Shown here: positions 1 through 19,079 of the stretch, piece by piece
How positions within the stretch are numbered: position 1 is the first letter of the stretch
How the letters are laid out: every line of letters begins with the position of its first letter
Source: Micromussa lordhowensis
Lineage: Eukaryota > Cnidaria > Anthozoa > Scleractinia > Lobophylliidae
Reading direction: 5' to 3'
Assembly: GCA_964020085.1 (NCBI GenBank)
Contig: OZ026600.1
Span: 29,816,343-29,880,342 of the forward strand
Length of the DNA: 64,000 bases
Translations under genes and position numbers: made by a program
The notes under the pieces: model-generated
What the model saw: only the letters and a program-made list of their open reading frames with translations
Told to the model about the DNA's origin: nothing
Databases searched by the model: none

Positions 1-770
1 AGAGGACAGTCGTGAAATTTTGGATTTTTTCATATTTTGCTCAAATAACCTCTATAATGAGTTGTTTTCGAAAATACCATTCAAAGGTTCTAAAGCGCTT
101 TAATTTTTTCAAAATCGAGGAAAGTTCGAAAATCGCCATTTTAGCCTCCAGCCGCTACCGAAAATGGCGGAAAATTGTGCATTTTCTTTTCGCTCGTAAA
201 GATCAACGCGATAATATCTATCAATGTACTTTGGATATATAATAGTGCATGTCTTGGTGTTTCCAAAGCATTAATTTGATTTGGAAAAGCTTCTTTTTTT
301 ATAATATTTTACGGCGATCCAAATACCTTTATCGAAGCTCTTAAGCGGAAAGGCTAATTTTAGCTAATTTCAGTACCATCAAAAGCCCCCTGGTACATTG
401 AATTTGAAGTCGAAACTACAATTTTCTAAAAGCTGATATTCTATAGTATTTTGTGTAAAAGTTTCTTCCGCGGCCCGGGAAAAGTACCCTGTCGAGAGAC
501 ACCAACGTGAAGTACATTTTGGACCATTCGTCATGAGTAAAACGAGCATGGAACTTACACAGTGACTTTCATCAAGAACGAAAACAGGCAAATTGAAAAC
601 TTTTTCGTCATTTTGGATGCTTTAACCTTGTTATCACACAAGGTTATATTCCCTGTAGATAACAACATTAAAAAGTTTAGAAAAATTCGCAGTGAAATGA
701 AAATGTAGGCTGCGTTTGAATACATGTAATGTTATGCCAATTCTTCGAGTGAAACGAACATGGCCTTGAA
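1..770. repeat. Left terminal inverted repeat of the transposon
   Basis: Matches the reverse complement of ~9605-10374, including the segment around ACAAGGTTATATTCCCTGTA at ~640-657. Internally it contains partial direct repeats of a phrase with CGAACATGG (about 545 and 755). The inner boundary is approximate because similarity fades after ~770. Confidence 0.8.
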
Positions 771-1593
771 CAATAACGGAAATAGGCGAATGTAAATCTT
801 TTTCGTAATTTTGGATGCTTGTTTTAACATAAGGTGGTATGCCCTTTACATTAACAGCATCATTACACATCTTGAAGGCAGTTGGTGAATCTTGCTGGTC
901 TTTCATGCGGAACATACCATGGGGAGCATCCATCAGTCCTGCGACTGAAATAATTAATGCAGGTCAACATTTCATGCAAAGGTCATTGACAAGGTCAAAA
1001 ATTAATGTTATTCGACGACAATTAAATTTAACAACTGCTCATGCGACAATACGATTGTTTTTACCTACTATTAAAGTTCAACACATATATATTTTTGCGT
1101 AAGAACTAATCTGCTGAAAACGCACTGTTAAAACATTGCGTGACCATATGGCCAAACAATACAGTAATTTGTCGATGCCAAAAAATATTCTGGCGTTTTA
1201 AAACAACGTAGAATAAAACTGCTCTATATGAGGAAAACAGATTGCAATTTTTGGTTTCCTGACTTTAATGTTCAAGCTGCAAAACAGTTCAATATTTAGG
1301 AACAAACGGTAACTGAAAACAATTCAGTACAGCGGCGTGAAAAAGAAAATCGTCTATCTTATAGAAATCTCTGACTCTCCTTGCCGTGGTTACAATGGCT
1401 TCGTCTGGCGAAAAAAATCTAACAACTTACTGCAACGATTTCACGGTAATAAAGCTCACAGTGAGTAAACTGGACGAGCGCAGAAGTATACGAGTGACCA
1501 AACGTTCAAATACAGATTCCAAGCCCGTAACAGCCGTGATATGACTAACGTACAGTAAGGACTGGTGACTAGAGGTAAAAACGCTCCGTGCGT

Positions 1594-2503
1594 TCAAACT
1601 ATTATTGCAGAACAGGAGCAACTGCTAACGAGTTTTTGAAGGAGATCCACGTAAGGTGCTTTTCGTCTAACTTGCGGGGATGGTACGTGCAACTCCAGGC
1701 TCTCACAAAAGACTTGTAACAGCGCCACCTTCAGTTTCTTCACTGCCTTGCTCTTAACCAAAGCACAGATGTCGTATTGGTCAACGACGATAGGATGGCA
1801 GATTTGTAAGGACGATAGTACTGAGTCTCTCGCTAAACAGAAGTTCACTTGTTCTTCTACCGCAAGCACGTCATGATCCGTAACTGGCTGCTGACGTACC
1901 TTAGCTGCCATGCGTGAAAAAAAAAAGATATCTGCTGTGGGGACAAGAATTCCTCTACAAGAAATAACCTCTCCCCATCTATGGCACGAGCACGCTGCAT
2001 TTCTTTTGCGACAACTTCTGGATCCAGCCTTCTTCCGGAGGCCTGGCCGATGTTGAACTTGGCCTCAAGGTATGACTTCTGATTTTCGTTAAACCTCTCA
2101 ACCCTTTTCGCTTCTTTTAAAGCCCAGCCCTCACTGGCTTTCTGTTTGCAGCTCGATGAAACAGCTGAGCTCGGTACTTTGAGAGAGGGAAGAAGACACG
2201 CACCCTCCTGAAGGCGGCTGGCATACTGCTGCTTGGCTAAATCCAGCATGGAGTACTTCTCTGGTGACAGCTCGCAAGCTTCAAGAGATAAGTGTCGCTC
2301 CAGGGCAGACGACCGTTGAAAAACGCGAACACAGCCCTCCTGGGGGCAGGAATACACGGCTTTGTTGTAGATTGGTTCCTCTGGTTTTACGTGTACCACT
2401 TGCTCATCGCGTATGCGGGCTCTGATTGAGCTTGGCTGCCTTACGGTCACAGACTTAAAATCACCGTCTGAAAAAGGAACAGACAGCCAGCTGTAGTTCA
2501 CAT
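1594..2503 (-). pseudogene. Exon 5 of the transposase-like gene: C2HC zinc finger and C-terminal domain
   Basis: The acceptor ACACAG precedes GTGAACTACAGC. The zinc finger is CPQEGC, twelve residues, then HLSLEAC (C-X4-C-X12-H-X5-C). It is followed by a basic, helix-rich stretch (EGWALKEAKRVERFNENQ) and FLSPQQISFF. At that point the A-run at 1917-1926 throws the frame off by one. The next frame continues at once as SRMAAKVRQQ and runs on to a TGA ending at 1594. The continuing frame shows the lesion is a single indel. Confidence 0.65.
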
Positions 2504-3031
2504 CTGTGTAAAAAAGCAAAATAGTGCTTCAATTCGTCTTCCATCCCTATTTTAAAAAACTGAAAAAGTATTACCATTATTGTAAAATTACAAAATCCAT
2601 TAGGTACGAAAATAAATGCTAACTGGTAGCTGGCACGCGCGCGCCTCCTCTTCAGAGTATATTGGTCAAAGTATCTTACTTAATTCGAAAAACAATACAA
2701 GTTTTTGAAGATGGCACGTTTACAGTGGCTAACCGTGTAATGCCCCTCCATGCACAGTCACTTGCAGCAAGCTCTCTTTCATAAAATAATGTCATTTATA
2801 AAAGAAAAGGAGATCATTATCTCGTTTTTCTTACCATGCAATTTATATCTCTGCATGCGCACCGCAGTGTATGTCCAAAATCTACCAAAAATCAACGATA
2901 ATTTTCAATTTTCATAGAAACCCTCGCGTTATTGTTTTCAATCAGCAAATAAACAACAGTAACAGAACAATTTAAAGACTTTCAGATTTCCAATAGAACT
3001 CGCCTAGCGCGTGCTAATAATGCTATGGTAC

Positions 3032-3998
3032 CTGTAATTTTGTCTACCACACGCTTTCCTACGCCAATTCCATACGCTCTCCAAGCCAGTAGGTGGCCGT
3101 CTCTATACTGGAAATTGTTTAGTTTGCTGATTCCTGGGATTTTTTGCTGTTGCTGAACGTTTTCTTGCCCTTCCACAGCCGGCAGGACTGCTACTCGAAC
3201 ACCAGTGACTCCGTGAGAAAGTAATGCCTTCATGTCTTCTGCATTCGTAACATCGTGACCCTCATTGATGTACACACGAATATGCGATTTGCATGTAGCT
3301 GCTAACCTATCACAAGGGCCCTTACCACCCTGGGGATCACTGAAGTCAAAGCAAGCCACTTTAATGCCTGTGGAGTTTTCGATGAAAGCACAGGAAAGGA
3401 CGGTGCTGGCACAATGATAGCAACCGGCATTGTCCTGACAAAAATATGCAGTTGTTACCTCTGGGTGTTGGGACTTCAAAATGCTTAGCACATGCTGCAT
3501 CATCAAAACTACAGCTAAGCTGTCCTGACTGCAGGATTGAATAATGTGAAAAAAAGCCTGCGATTGCAGCTCCCCATCAATTCGTCGAAAAACCACAGCG
3601 ACGTGCCATGAAATTCCTCTTTTTCCAAACCAATCTTGTTGCGACTCTCGATATAGCTGCGGGAGGAATTTCATGGCCCAGTCATTAACTATCAACACGG
3701 TTTCTGGACTGAGCAGGTCTACGACATCGATCCGTGACCGACCCTGTCTCACTGACCGCAATTGGTGACTCTTCCACTCATGAATCGCTCTCTGTGCTTT
3801 TTCATAGAGGTACAGTGTCTCGTCTCTTTCTTCTTCGGATCGAAACGCCGCCTGGCCGATGTCTTTCAAGGCCGCGTTTATAGACTGACACTGGTCACAC
3901 TGCTCCTCGTGTTGGTGATCACAGTCTTGTTTGAAGACGGCCTTGTTTGCGTAAACACTGCAGTGGTCAGCCACCGTAGATTTACTATCAATATGCAC
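3032..3998 (-). pseudogene. Exon 4 of the transposase-like gene: DDE/RNase H-like core
   Basis: A 967-base open exon between an AAG acceptor and an ACAG/GTACC donor. Near the start it has a Cys/His cluster (CDHQHEEQCDQC). Next come VLIVNDWAMKFLP (candidate first Asp), DWFGKRGISWHVAVV (a beta-strand-like block), YFCQDNAGCYHC (candidate second Asp) and DFSDPQGGKGPCDR. NEGHDVTNAEDMK may supply the third acidic residue. The order Asp, Asp, acidic with hydrophobic strands fits an RNase H-like transposase fold, but this assignment is by eye and untested. Confidence 0.6.
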
Positions 3999-4061
3999 CT
4001 TGATATGAAACCAAAAAGCGCATTTACGTTACTACCTCCATCATTATGACCCTAAAAGAGT

Positions 4062-4080
4062 GGGGGGGGGGGGGGGGGGG
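4062..4080 (+). repeat. Poly-G run, 19 bases
   Basis: Nineteen consecutive G on the plus strand inside the third intron of the transposase-like gene. The run can form G-quadruplex structures and its exact length may be unreliable. Confidence 0.8.
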
Positions 4081-5892
4081 AGGTACAAGGGGTCAGAACC
4101 TCCCGCTTCCCGTACTCTGCCCTCCACTTCTTATCTCTCGCCTTTGTTTGTTTTTCTTGTCCCCTGTAGATAAGGGGACTCAAAATACATCCTAGTCATT
4201 TCGCTGCACAATGCTTAGGCGCTTCCGTTTCTTTTTTGCTTTCTTTTCAGCCTTGCTCCTGTTACTCACTTCTTTTAACAGCTTAAGTGACAACATTTCA
4301 TGACCTATGACGTGACCTCTGGAAATTGTTCCAACTTTATCAGAAGTAAACTCCTCAAATGCTCAACGCTTCCCGACCCCTCCCCCAACCCCCTCTCTAC
4401 TAAAGATCACCAATTTCGTCATTTTATTCATGTATTTATATAGCTTAATGCTAGATGAAATACCTTGTAATCTCCCTTTAGGTAGAGTTTTCCTGCCTTG
4501 AGAGAATCTTTCATCACAGTTTCCCAGTCCGAACCAACAGCTCGTAATAAGGAGATGTCGTGCACAATACACAGTAGATCTTCAAATGCTCGTGTTCCCT
4601 CGGCTGCGAAATAATCTAATCCCTGGAGAGACTTCCGAACAGATGCACTGCATTCCCTCAAAATCCTCAGCAGTGTACTGCGACTGAGTGCCTTGAAGTT
4701 GGTCTCGGTGCAAAACTGGATATACTAGGTTACAATACGTTCCGAAATCATCGTACTGATAACGTTTGCTACGGCTATTATCTCACCGGAAGAGAGCTCT
4801 AAATTCTTCTCGCCAAACGGCAGATCCTGCACAAGGTGTGGGCTGGTTATAAAACCAAGGAAATGATCCAGCTGTTGAAGGTCTATTTTGATTCGTGGTG
4901 CTTTCTGCGAAGGCACTGGAACACCTCGCCCATATTGCGTACGGTGGAGATTTGCCATGGTGTACCGATATCGTGTCAAGCCTGGTATAAAGTCAGAAAT
5001 GGCTCCAAAACTAGCCACTCCAGCCATGACTGATAGCACTTGTCGCCGGGTGTCCCAACTAGACGAATTTGAGTAAGCCTCTGCCATTGCTTGTAGATAT
5101 GCCCGTTCTGAAGGGAGAAAAGGCTGATGAGCACCTAGCTGCTGGTTTACCATACTGGAAAACTGTAGCGCGTTCCAAATTTTGGGCGCATTGACCGGGC
5201 AAATGACCCTAAGAACTGTCGAAACAATTTCACCAGATCTCTGTGTGTAGCGCTTCCGAGTTTTTGCATTAACTCTGTCCCAGTCTGTCCATGGCCGTCC
5301 GAGTGGTTGAATCTGACATTGGTTTAAGAGTGTATTTAAGGTTTCACGCGGCCCAGAAGAAGCCTTTGCAGCTGTTTCGTTACCATCTCCAGAGGAAGAT
5401 ACCGTACTGCCCGTTTCGGGGGAGAGAACGTAGCTGTCACCGGTCACATTACAATGCCCAAAACTGACTGCAAGCTCCTCGCACGAAGCACTTCCTTCGT
5501 CATTCTGGATGGAGAAAATTAAAAACACTTCACAGCTCAATTGTCATTCGATTTGCACCATCAGCATTATATAATCACATTGTTGAATAGTTGTTTCACA
5601 TTTTGCATTCCGGTATGACTAATGTAAGCACTCACCAGTTTCTGGGCGGGCGGATTGGGTAGTTCAGGACTGACTTTTAATTCTGCTGATTAGGTAGGCT
5701 GCTGCGGGCATGGAGGCGGGATGATCTCTGATTGGCAGGCAAGCTCAGTCAAGTGACTGGGGGGGTAAGATGCTTCAGTAGTGATTTGCAATACTTCTGG
5801 TGAAATAGGCTGCTGCTGGTATGGATCATCTAAAATGATCTCCGGTTGGGCAACAAGCTCAGTAATATGCTGTCGGCACCGCCTGCAGATGG

Positions 5893-7834
5893 CTTCAAGT
5901 AGAAGGAAATTTAAGAAGACCAATATCAGGCAAAGGAAAAATTGTAGTGATGCCACAGTTCCACATAGTGGTATGGTATGACGATGAACGAAAGATTGAG
6001 GAAATTTCGATTGTTACCCATTTTCAGAGATTAACATATTTTTATTGGCTTTCAGGATGGAGAAAGGAATCAAATAATATAAAGTCGCTCTTAAGGTGTC
6101 CTATTTTTCTAGCTGTCCCCGTATATAATCTAGTAAGTGACATTATATTCTATGCGCAAGCTTTCAGAGTTCTTAGGGAAACGCCAGGATAAGCACTTCT
6201 TCAGATAAACCTAGAGAAGGTTAAGGGTAAGAAAAAGATATTCGCTCAAAGGACTCTTAACGTGAGAGGCTTTGTGCCTAGTAGAAGGAGGGGCAGGGCT
6301 CTAGGTATAGGGTTTCCACGTTAAATCACCAGACCCCATAAGGGTCTTAATCAGGATGAACCCGGTCCTAACAGTCGCACGGTTTAGATCGAGACCCCCC
6401 AAAAGTTGTGTTTTCTAACTCCTGCTTTTTTAAAAACGATTTGACATCCATCTTTTGTTTTACATCATGCATATGTCTCGAAATGGGCAGACGGCATAAA
6501 GGAAGTCTCCTTTTATTTGCATTCATTTCCATGCTTTCCTTTGCAAGAAAGATGATCCCCCAATAGAGTTTCTCTCAGGGTAATCCCTCTTATGGGTCCC
6601 TCTCATGATCTTTTCGATCTCTCCTCAGAAATCGTGAGAGGGCCTAGACCGCCAATCACGTGACCAGATTTTACTAGGCGTTCGGTCAGTTGGCGGGGAA
6701 CAGTGCAAGCACAACTAATCGAACGCTTGTAAGGAGCTCACTATCTAACAAGAAAAAAATATATATACATACGCGACCCAACTGGAACAAGAATCTTTGC
6801 TGAGCGAAAGATGTAAGCGGACTGTACACTCTTAAGCCCACACTGGCCAGTGGATCCTGCGAGTCCATGGACTGCTATCGAAGAAGGAACAGTGCACCGT
6901 GTTCTGTTGCACCGCCAACGAATTCCAAACAAGTTGCGATGACGGGGACACACCGTAATTGTTAAATGAGACTCTTCAACTTCAAAAATGCCTAAAATAT
7001 TGTACAGGGAAATTGAGGGATGATTATAAAGGTCAAAGAGCTACACCAAATAAGGGCAGCAATTAGGGAATTTTTGACAAATAATCATTCAAATTATTTG
7101 TATTACTTGCAACAATAAGTCTGCACAACCAAAATAAGACATATTTCTACCCATATTTCTGATGAACATGATGAGGGGGAAGACCAGAATTTTGAGGAGG
7201 GACAAATAGCGCAAAAAACGCTGGGGGCGAGGGAGGAATAAGGGAATAAAGAAGGGAGGAGGGAGAAAAGGAAATCCTGGGAATTGGGGAGAATTGGATG
7301 GGCCTGGATGGGGAAACAATTTTATGCAATATTTAAAGTAGGGAGGAGGGAAAAATTGGCTCAAAACTATAAAGAAGAGAGAGTTACCCACCTGTTCCTC
7401 CCCGCCCGCTCTGAGTCGGCTTCCGAGTACAGTCGGTTATAATTTCTCTCTCTCTCTCTCTTGGAAAAGGGTTGAGGCCGCCAGGTCTGGCAGGATCACT
7501 AAGAAGTCTTAAAGGGTACTTACATAGATTTCATCTAGGTAGGAGTGCTGAAACTGCAATCTTCGTACAGATAAAGAATAACAATATTTTACTGCCTTAT
7601 GCGGTAGTTCGCCTTGACAATAGCCGTGGCTTTTGAAGGTAAAATTGAATTTTCAGCAAAGTTTTAGTTACAAATAAATTCTCGTCCTGGCAAAAACCGT
7701 TGTACAGGCATATAAAACTATTAAGTTTAACAGAAGGTAACAGAGTATGTAAACGCAACCCACGTATCTAAATTTTGGTGCCTTTTTAAGTTTTAGCCGG
7801 GGTTTAGTTAGGACTACAATGCAAAACACCCTAC
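5893..7834 (-). other. Intron 1 of the transposase-like gene
   Basis: Non-coding by my reading. It includes a purine-rich stretch (~7170-7370) and a short TC microsatellite (~7446-7461). The exon 1 and exon 2 phases match directly, so no further exon is needed here. Confidence 0.5.
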
Positions 7835-8021
7835 CTGCACGAGCAAGCAACAGTTTGGATTTACTGTCCACGCCAACATCGTCACTTACTTTACAAAACG
7901 TCAGATGACCATTCACTTCTTTTTTACACTGGCCGATTGTTATGCACTCCACGTTTGCGAGATTTTCTGAACTGGGGCCGCAATTACCACCGACCAAAGT
8001 CGAGTACTTACAAAACGCCAT

Positions 8022-8841
8022 GGCAGCGCACGTAATCGTGCTTCTCAAGAACCTAGCAGTTATTGGAATCTGCACTGCTTAGTATCTCGTAGTGCGATTG
8101 ACCGGACAACCTAGCTTTTTTGGTAAAATTCTCACAGAATTCGCCGCGCTAGGGAGAAGTCCCCAGGACTTTTCCCTGGGAAAAGTCCCTTTCAGAATTA
8201 ACATGAGGGGATTGGTTGTGGGGGATTGTCCCCTCATGTGTACCTGAGTACGACTAGCAAATGACGTAATACACTGGAACACTTCAAGGAATATTATGGT
8301 CCCTTAAACGTTTTATTCGAATCTATGTGCCATGCTAGGGAATAGGAAGCAAACTACTCATCTGCTTACGAAAGATGACCGAACAGAGTCAACTGTATCC
8401 GGCACAAGAATGGCAGGTCAAGGGTGAGAAATATATTTGTTGTTATTGTTTTGTTTTGTTTGTGTCAACTGCTCTGCAACTGCTCGCGCTTTGTTACCAT
8501 TACCTGGAAGTACCTGGTCACAGGAAACAAGATTTCAAGAATTGATCCGATGAGACTGTTATTTTTAAAGTAGAGTTAAAGTTTACTTAAAATGGTCATG
8601 ATCGAATATTTACTCCAAACATGATCGATGCAAATGTACGTCGGCTGTTGTTTACTCAAGCTTCATGTTTGAATACGCCTGGCAGGAGGGCAAGGTTTCA
8701 AATGAACTAAATACCCGATAGTCAGAAAGTTTCACAGAATTTCCTTTGAAAGATTCTTCAAACTTCTAGAGAGTATTGTTTCTTTAGAAATGTAGAGCGA
8801 TTCCAAAAATTGTGTTCGTTTGCAAGATGACGAAATGTCCG
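8022..8841. other. Transposon 5' region upstream of exon 1
   Basis: No gene seen. A short inverted-repeat segment at ~8150-8240 (words such as GGACTTTTCCCTGGGAAAAGTCC split over two arms) resembles the GGGACAAGTCCC-type MITE at 59608-59870. The rest is AT-rich sequence that would contain any promoter for the minus-strand gene. Confidence 0.35.
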
Positions 8842-9034
8842 GGACGTATACAAAACATGGACCGGGGTCCATGGACCACCCCATGGACCCAGTCCATGGA
8901 CCACCATGGACCACCCCATGGACCTGGTCCATGGACCGGGTCCATGGACCGGGTCCATGGGGTGGTCCATGGTGGTCCATGGACCGGGTCCATGGGGTAG
9001 TCCATGGACCCCGGTCCATGTTTTGTATACGTCC
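8842..9034. mobile_element. Foldback MITE of CCATGG-rich repeats with 9-bp target duplication
   Basis: Almost perfect palindrome. The ends are GGACGTATACAAAACATGG and its reverse complement, and the interior is built from GGTCCATGGACC modules. AAATGTCCG at 8833-8841 is repeated exactly at 9035-9043, the expected 9-bp target-site duplication. It has no coding capacity and is nested inside the larger transposon. Confidence 0.8.
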
Positions 9035-9043
9035 AAATGTCCG

Positions 9044-9604
9044 AGTCCGAGCATACTATAAAATCCGGCGGTATGTGCTTCATACTTTACATCGGCAGAT
9101 AGAGATATTTATCGGACTGTGACAAAAAGTGTCTTTTAAACTTAATGAGAAGATCCGATGTTCCGTTGGAATAGCCAAGTGAATTCTAAAAATTATTGTG
9201 GATTTGTAGTGGACGAATTCTTTAAGTTCCTTATATCCGACTGCCAGTCACAGTCTCAAATAGACTAAATGCCCGGCAGTCAAAATTGTTCACCAAATTC
9301 CAACAGAAAGTCTCGTTGAAACGTTTTGAGACTAATTGAAGATTGTTCGGAAATAAAAAACGAAGTTATTTTGGATTTGTAGTGGACAAATTCTCCGAGC
9401 TTTGTACATACTAAATTCGCCACGTTCTCGATTTTTGCTTGATCACACTGCCGGTCACGGTCTTCAGTACACAAAATATCCGGCAGTCAAAACGCTCGGA
9501 TCTTTCTCGAGAATTCCTCTGCTAAGAATCCAAACTATGTTTTCCAATAGCTTGGCATTTCCGAACAAACATCAGATACTCTCAATATTGATGAAAATCA
9601 CTGT
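9044..9604. other. Non-coding transposon interior before the right TIR
   Basis: No gene recognised. It holds three diverged direct repeats of phrases such as GACTGCCAGTCACAG and AATGCCCGGCAGTCAAA (about 9115, 9240 and 9450), a subterminal repeat pattern often seen near transposon ends. Confidence 0.4.
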
Positions 9605-10374
9605 TCAAGTTCCATGTTCGTTTCACTCGAAAAATTTGCATAACTTTACATGTACCCAAACGTAGCCTATATTTTCATTTTACTGCGAATGTTTCTAAAC
9701 TTTTTATTGTTGTTATCTACAGGGAATATAACCTTGTGTGAAAACAAGGTTAAAGCGTCCGAAATGACGAAAAAGTTTTCCATTCGTCTGTTTTCGTTTT
9801 TGATGAAAGTTACTGTGTAAGTTCCATGTTCGTTTCACTTATGACGAATGGTCCAAAATGTACTTCGCGTTGATGTCTCTTGACAGAGTACTTTTTCCGG
9901 GCCGCGGAAAAGACTTTCACACAAAATACTATAGAATACGGGCTTTAAGAAAATTGTAGTTTTGCCATCAAATTCAATGTACCAGTGGGCTTTTAGTGGT
10001 ATTGAAATTAGCTAAAATTAGCCTTTCCGCTTAAGAGCTTCGATAAAGATATTTGAATCGGCCTAAAATATTATAAACAAAGCAGCTTTTCCAAATCAAA
10101 TTAATGTTTTAGAAACACCAAGACATGCACTATCATATATCCAAAGTGCATTGATAGATACTATCGCGTTGATCTTTACGAGCGATAAGAAAATGCACAA
10201 TTTTCCGCCATTTTCGGTAGCGGCTGGAGGCTAAAATGGCGATTTTCGAACTTTCCTCGATTTTGAAAAAACTAAAGCGCCTTAGAACCTTTGAATGGTA
10301 TTTTCGAAAACAACTCATTATAGAGGTTATTTGAGCAAAATATGAAAAAATCCGAAATTTCACGACTGTCCTCT
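9605..10374. repeat. Right terminal inverted repeat of the transposon
   Basis: Inverted counterpart of 1-770. The outer end CACGACTGTCCTCT pairs with the first bases of the window. The bases after it (CATTCTCGC) cannot be compared because the left flank is outside the window. Confidence 0.8.
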
Positions 10375-10424
10375 CATTCTCGCTTCTTAGAGAAATTGGC
10401 TCTTAAGATTTAATTTGTCTTTAG

Positions 10425-17882
<7,458 letters not shown>

Positions 17883-18260
17883 GTTCATAAGAGGTAAGTC
17901 CTCTTCTGACCATGTTGTCTGAACTGTGCTCAACGATTTGATTAGATAACAGCGCGTACGGCAGTAGTCGGAAGCTGGGAGCGGCCGCCGAATATTTGAT
18001 AGACGATAGCGAAAACGCATTTGTCGGTTGAGCTTCGAATTTTAGAGTCCACGTGTTACTGAAAGGCGTAGTAATTAGTTAAACAAACATTAAAGTTTAC
18101 ACCTTAGTGCCTTGGCGGTAGGGAGCTCCAAAAACCATCTCAATAGTGCATCCTCCACTAAAACATTAGCCGCCGTCGTTCGCGTTCTCCAAAATGCGCA
18201 GAAGTTAGCCAGTTCACGTTGTGCACAGCCACTGTTCTACTCATTAAACCTTTTGTTTGG

Positions 18261-18366
18261 TAGCCTCCTACGCAGACGCTCTTTGGGCTCGTCACGCAAT
18301 CTTCCTCCCCCACGAAGAGGAGGAAGATTGCGTGACGAGTCCAAAGAGCGTCTGCGTAGGAGGCTA
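18261..18366. mobile_element. Palindromic MITE with 9-bp target duplication
   Basis: About 48-base arms starting TAGCCTCCTACGCAGACG fold back over a short centre. TTTGTTTGG flanks the element on both sides (18252-18260 and 18367-18375). The 9-bp duplication is the size produced by Mutator-like transposases. Confidence 0.85.
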
Positions 18367-18497
18367 TTTGTTTGGTGGCCTTCTCGTTACCGCTGTCGTT
18401 GTGGTTTGCTAAATTAAGCTTTTTGTAAAACCTGCATGACTTGCTGAGGTTTTTTTAATTATATCATATTAAGAAATTGACTTCAGGTTTTCATGAA

Positions 18498-18608
18498 TCT
18501 GTCCTGTTATTGACAATGAATTTCGTCATGACATTGTCAAAGTAGCTGTGGATCCACGAGGCCATAGCCAATGTGATGACGAAATTCATTGTCAAGAACA
18601 GGACAGAC
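18498..18608. mobile_element. Foldback MITE, GTCTGTCCTGTT ends
   Basis: Arms of about 35 bases (TCTGTCCTGTTATTGACAAT and its near-complement ending at 18607) surround a unique centre of ~35 bases. There is one mismatch or indel per arm and no clear target duplication. Confidence 0.7.
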
Positions 18609-18660
18609 GCATAAAAAAACTGACATCACTTTGTTTTTTACAATAAAAAAAATTGTAAAA

Positions 18661-18816
18661 TAGCCCAATTTCGATATATTAAAATTCAGCCTAAAACAAT
18701 AGACCTCAGCACGAGGCTCGTGGGAATAAACCCCACAAACTCTGTAGTTATTCCCACAAGCCTCGTGCTGAGGTCTATTGTTTTATGCTGAATTTTAATA
18801 TATCGAAATTGGGCTA
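18661..18816. mobile_element. Long palindrome (foldback MITE)
   Basis: Arms of about 65 bases, starting TAGCCCAATTTCGATATATT, are nearly exact complements around a short loop near 18735. The outermost TAGCCC resembles the TAGCCTCC ends of the neighbouring MITE at 18261. Confidence 0.75.
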
Positions 18817-18831
18817 TTGACTGTTTTCACG

Positions 18832-18976
18832 ATCCCATAATGCAATACGTTTTGGGGGGTTCTTTACATAAAAACAATGCAATTTATTTACTCTTGGGAC
18901 TGTATCATGCTTCACTGAACTGATTATCCATTGTTTTAATGTAAATAACCCCCCAAAATGAACTGTATTATGGGAT
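18832..18976. mobile_element. Foldback MITE, ATCCCATAATGC ends
   Basis: ATCCCATAATGCAATACGTT at the left pairs with the right end finishing TTATGGGAT, and both arms include a GGGGGGTT/AACCCCCC block. The centre is unique. A further small inverted pair CTCGCTCGCT/AGCGAGCGAG follows at 19002-19070. Confidence 0.7.
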
Positions 18977-19079
18977 TGGTGAAAAAAGCGAATTGTCCGC
19001 TCTCGCTCGCTTATACATTCCTTGGTCTGTCCGCTTATTGACAATGAAAATTGGCCAATGAGCGAGCGAGAATTTTAGC

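Larger units (their letters stand above)
1594..8021 (-). pseudogene. Five-exon transposase-like gene (DDE-like core plus zinc finger), disabled
   Basis: Exons assembled from GT/AG signals and matching phases: 8021-7835, 5892-5636, 5504-4464, 3998-3032 and 2503-1594, about 3362 coding bases (~1120 codons). Joins fall at phase 1, 0, 0 and 1, and every join keeps the frame. Exon 1 opens MAFCKYST and is Cys-rich. Exon 3 has the block FCTETNFKALSRSTLL. Exon 4 holds a putative catalytic core and exon 5 a zinc finger. Three lesions are visible: TAA at 5690-5692, TAG at 4725-4727 and a frameshift in a 10-A run at 1917-1926. Outside these the frame stays open, so loss of function looks recent, or the run length could be a sequencing error. 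I recall related multi-exon proteins as common in cnidarian and fish genomes, but I cannot give a family name. The role as transposase is inferred from the DDE-like motifs and the flanking TIRs. Confidence 0.7.
1..10374 (-). mobile_element. Large TIR DNA transposon, about 10.4 kb, unassigned superfamily
   Basis: The first ~770 bases are repeated in inverted orientation at ~9605-10374. The outermost shared bases are AGAGGACAGTCGTG on the left and CACGACTGTCCTCT on the right. The arms are clearly alike but diverged by substitutions and small indels. Between them lies one multi-exon minus-strand gene for a transposase-like protein (1594-8021). The right end stops about 50 bp before the splice acceptor of the exon at 10425, so the element sits in an intron of the nidogen-like gene. 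The left end is at the window edge, so a target-site duplication cannot be read and the arm may extend further. Long arms plus a single intron-containing gene indicate an autonomous or formerly autonomous DNA transposon; the superfamily is not identified. Confidence 0.75.

Noticed and set aside
12..242. A 76-residue ORF, also present inverted at 10133-10363
   Set aside because: It lies in the terminal inverted repeats and shows no protein-like conservation separate from the DNA repeat.
8732..9122. Several overlapping ORFs on both strands rich in Gly, Pro, Trp, Met and His
   Set aside because: They are translations of the CCATGG palindrome, which is open in many frames.
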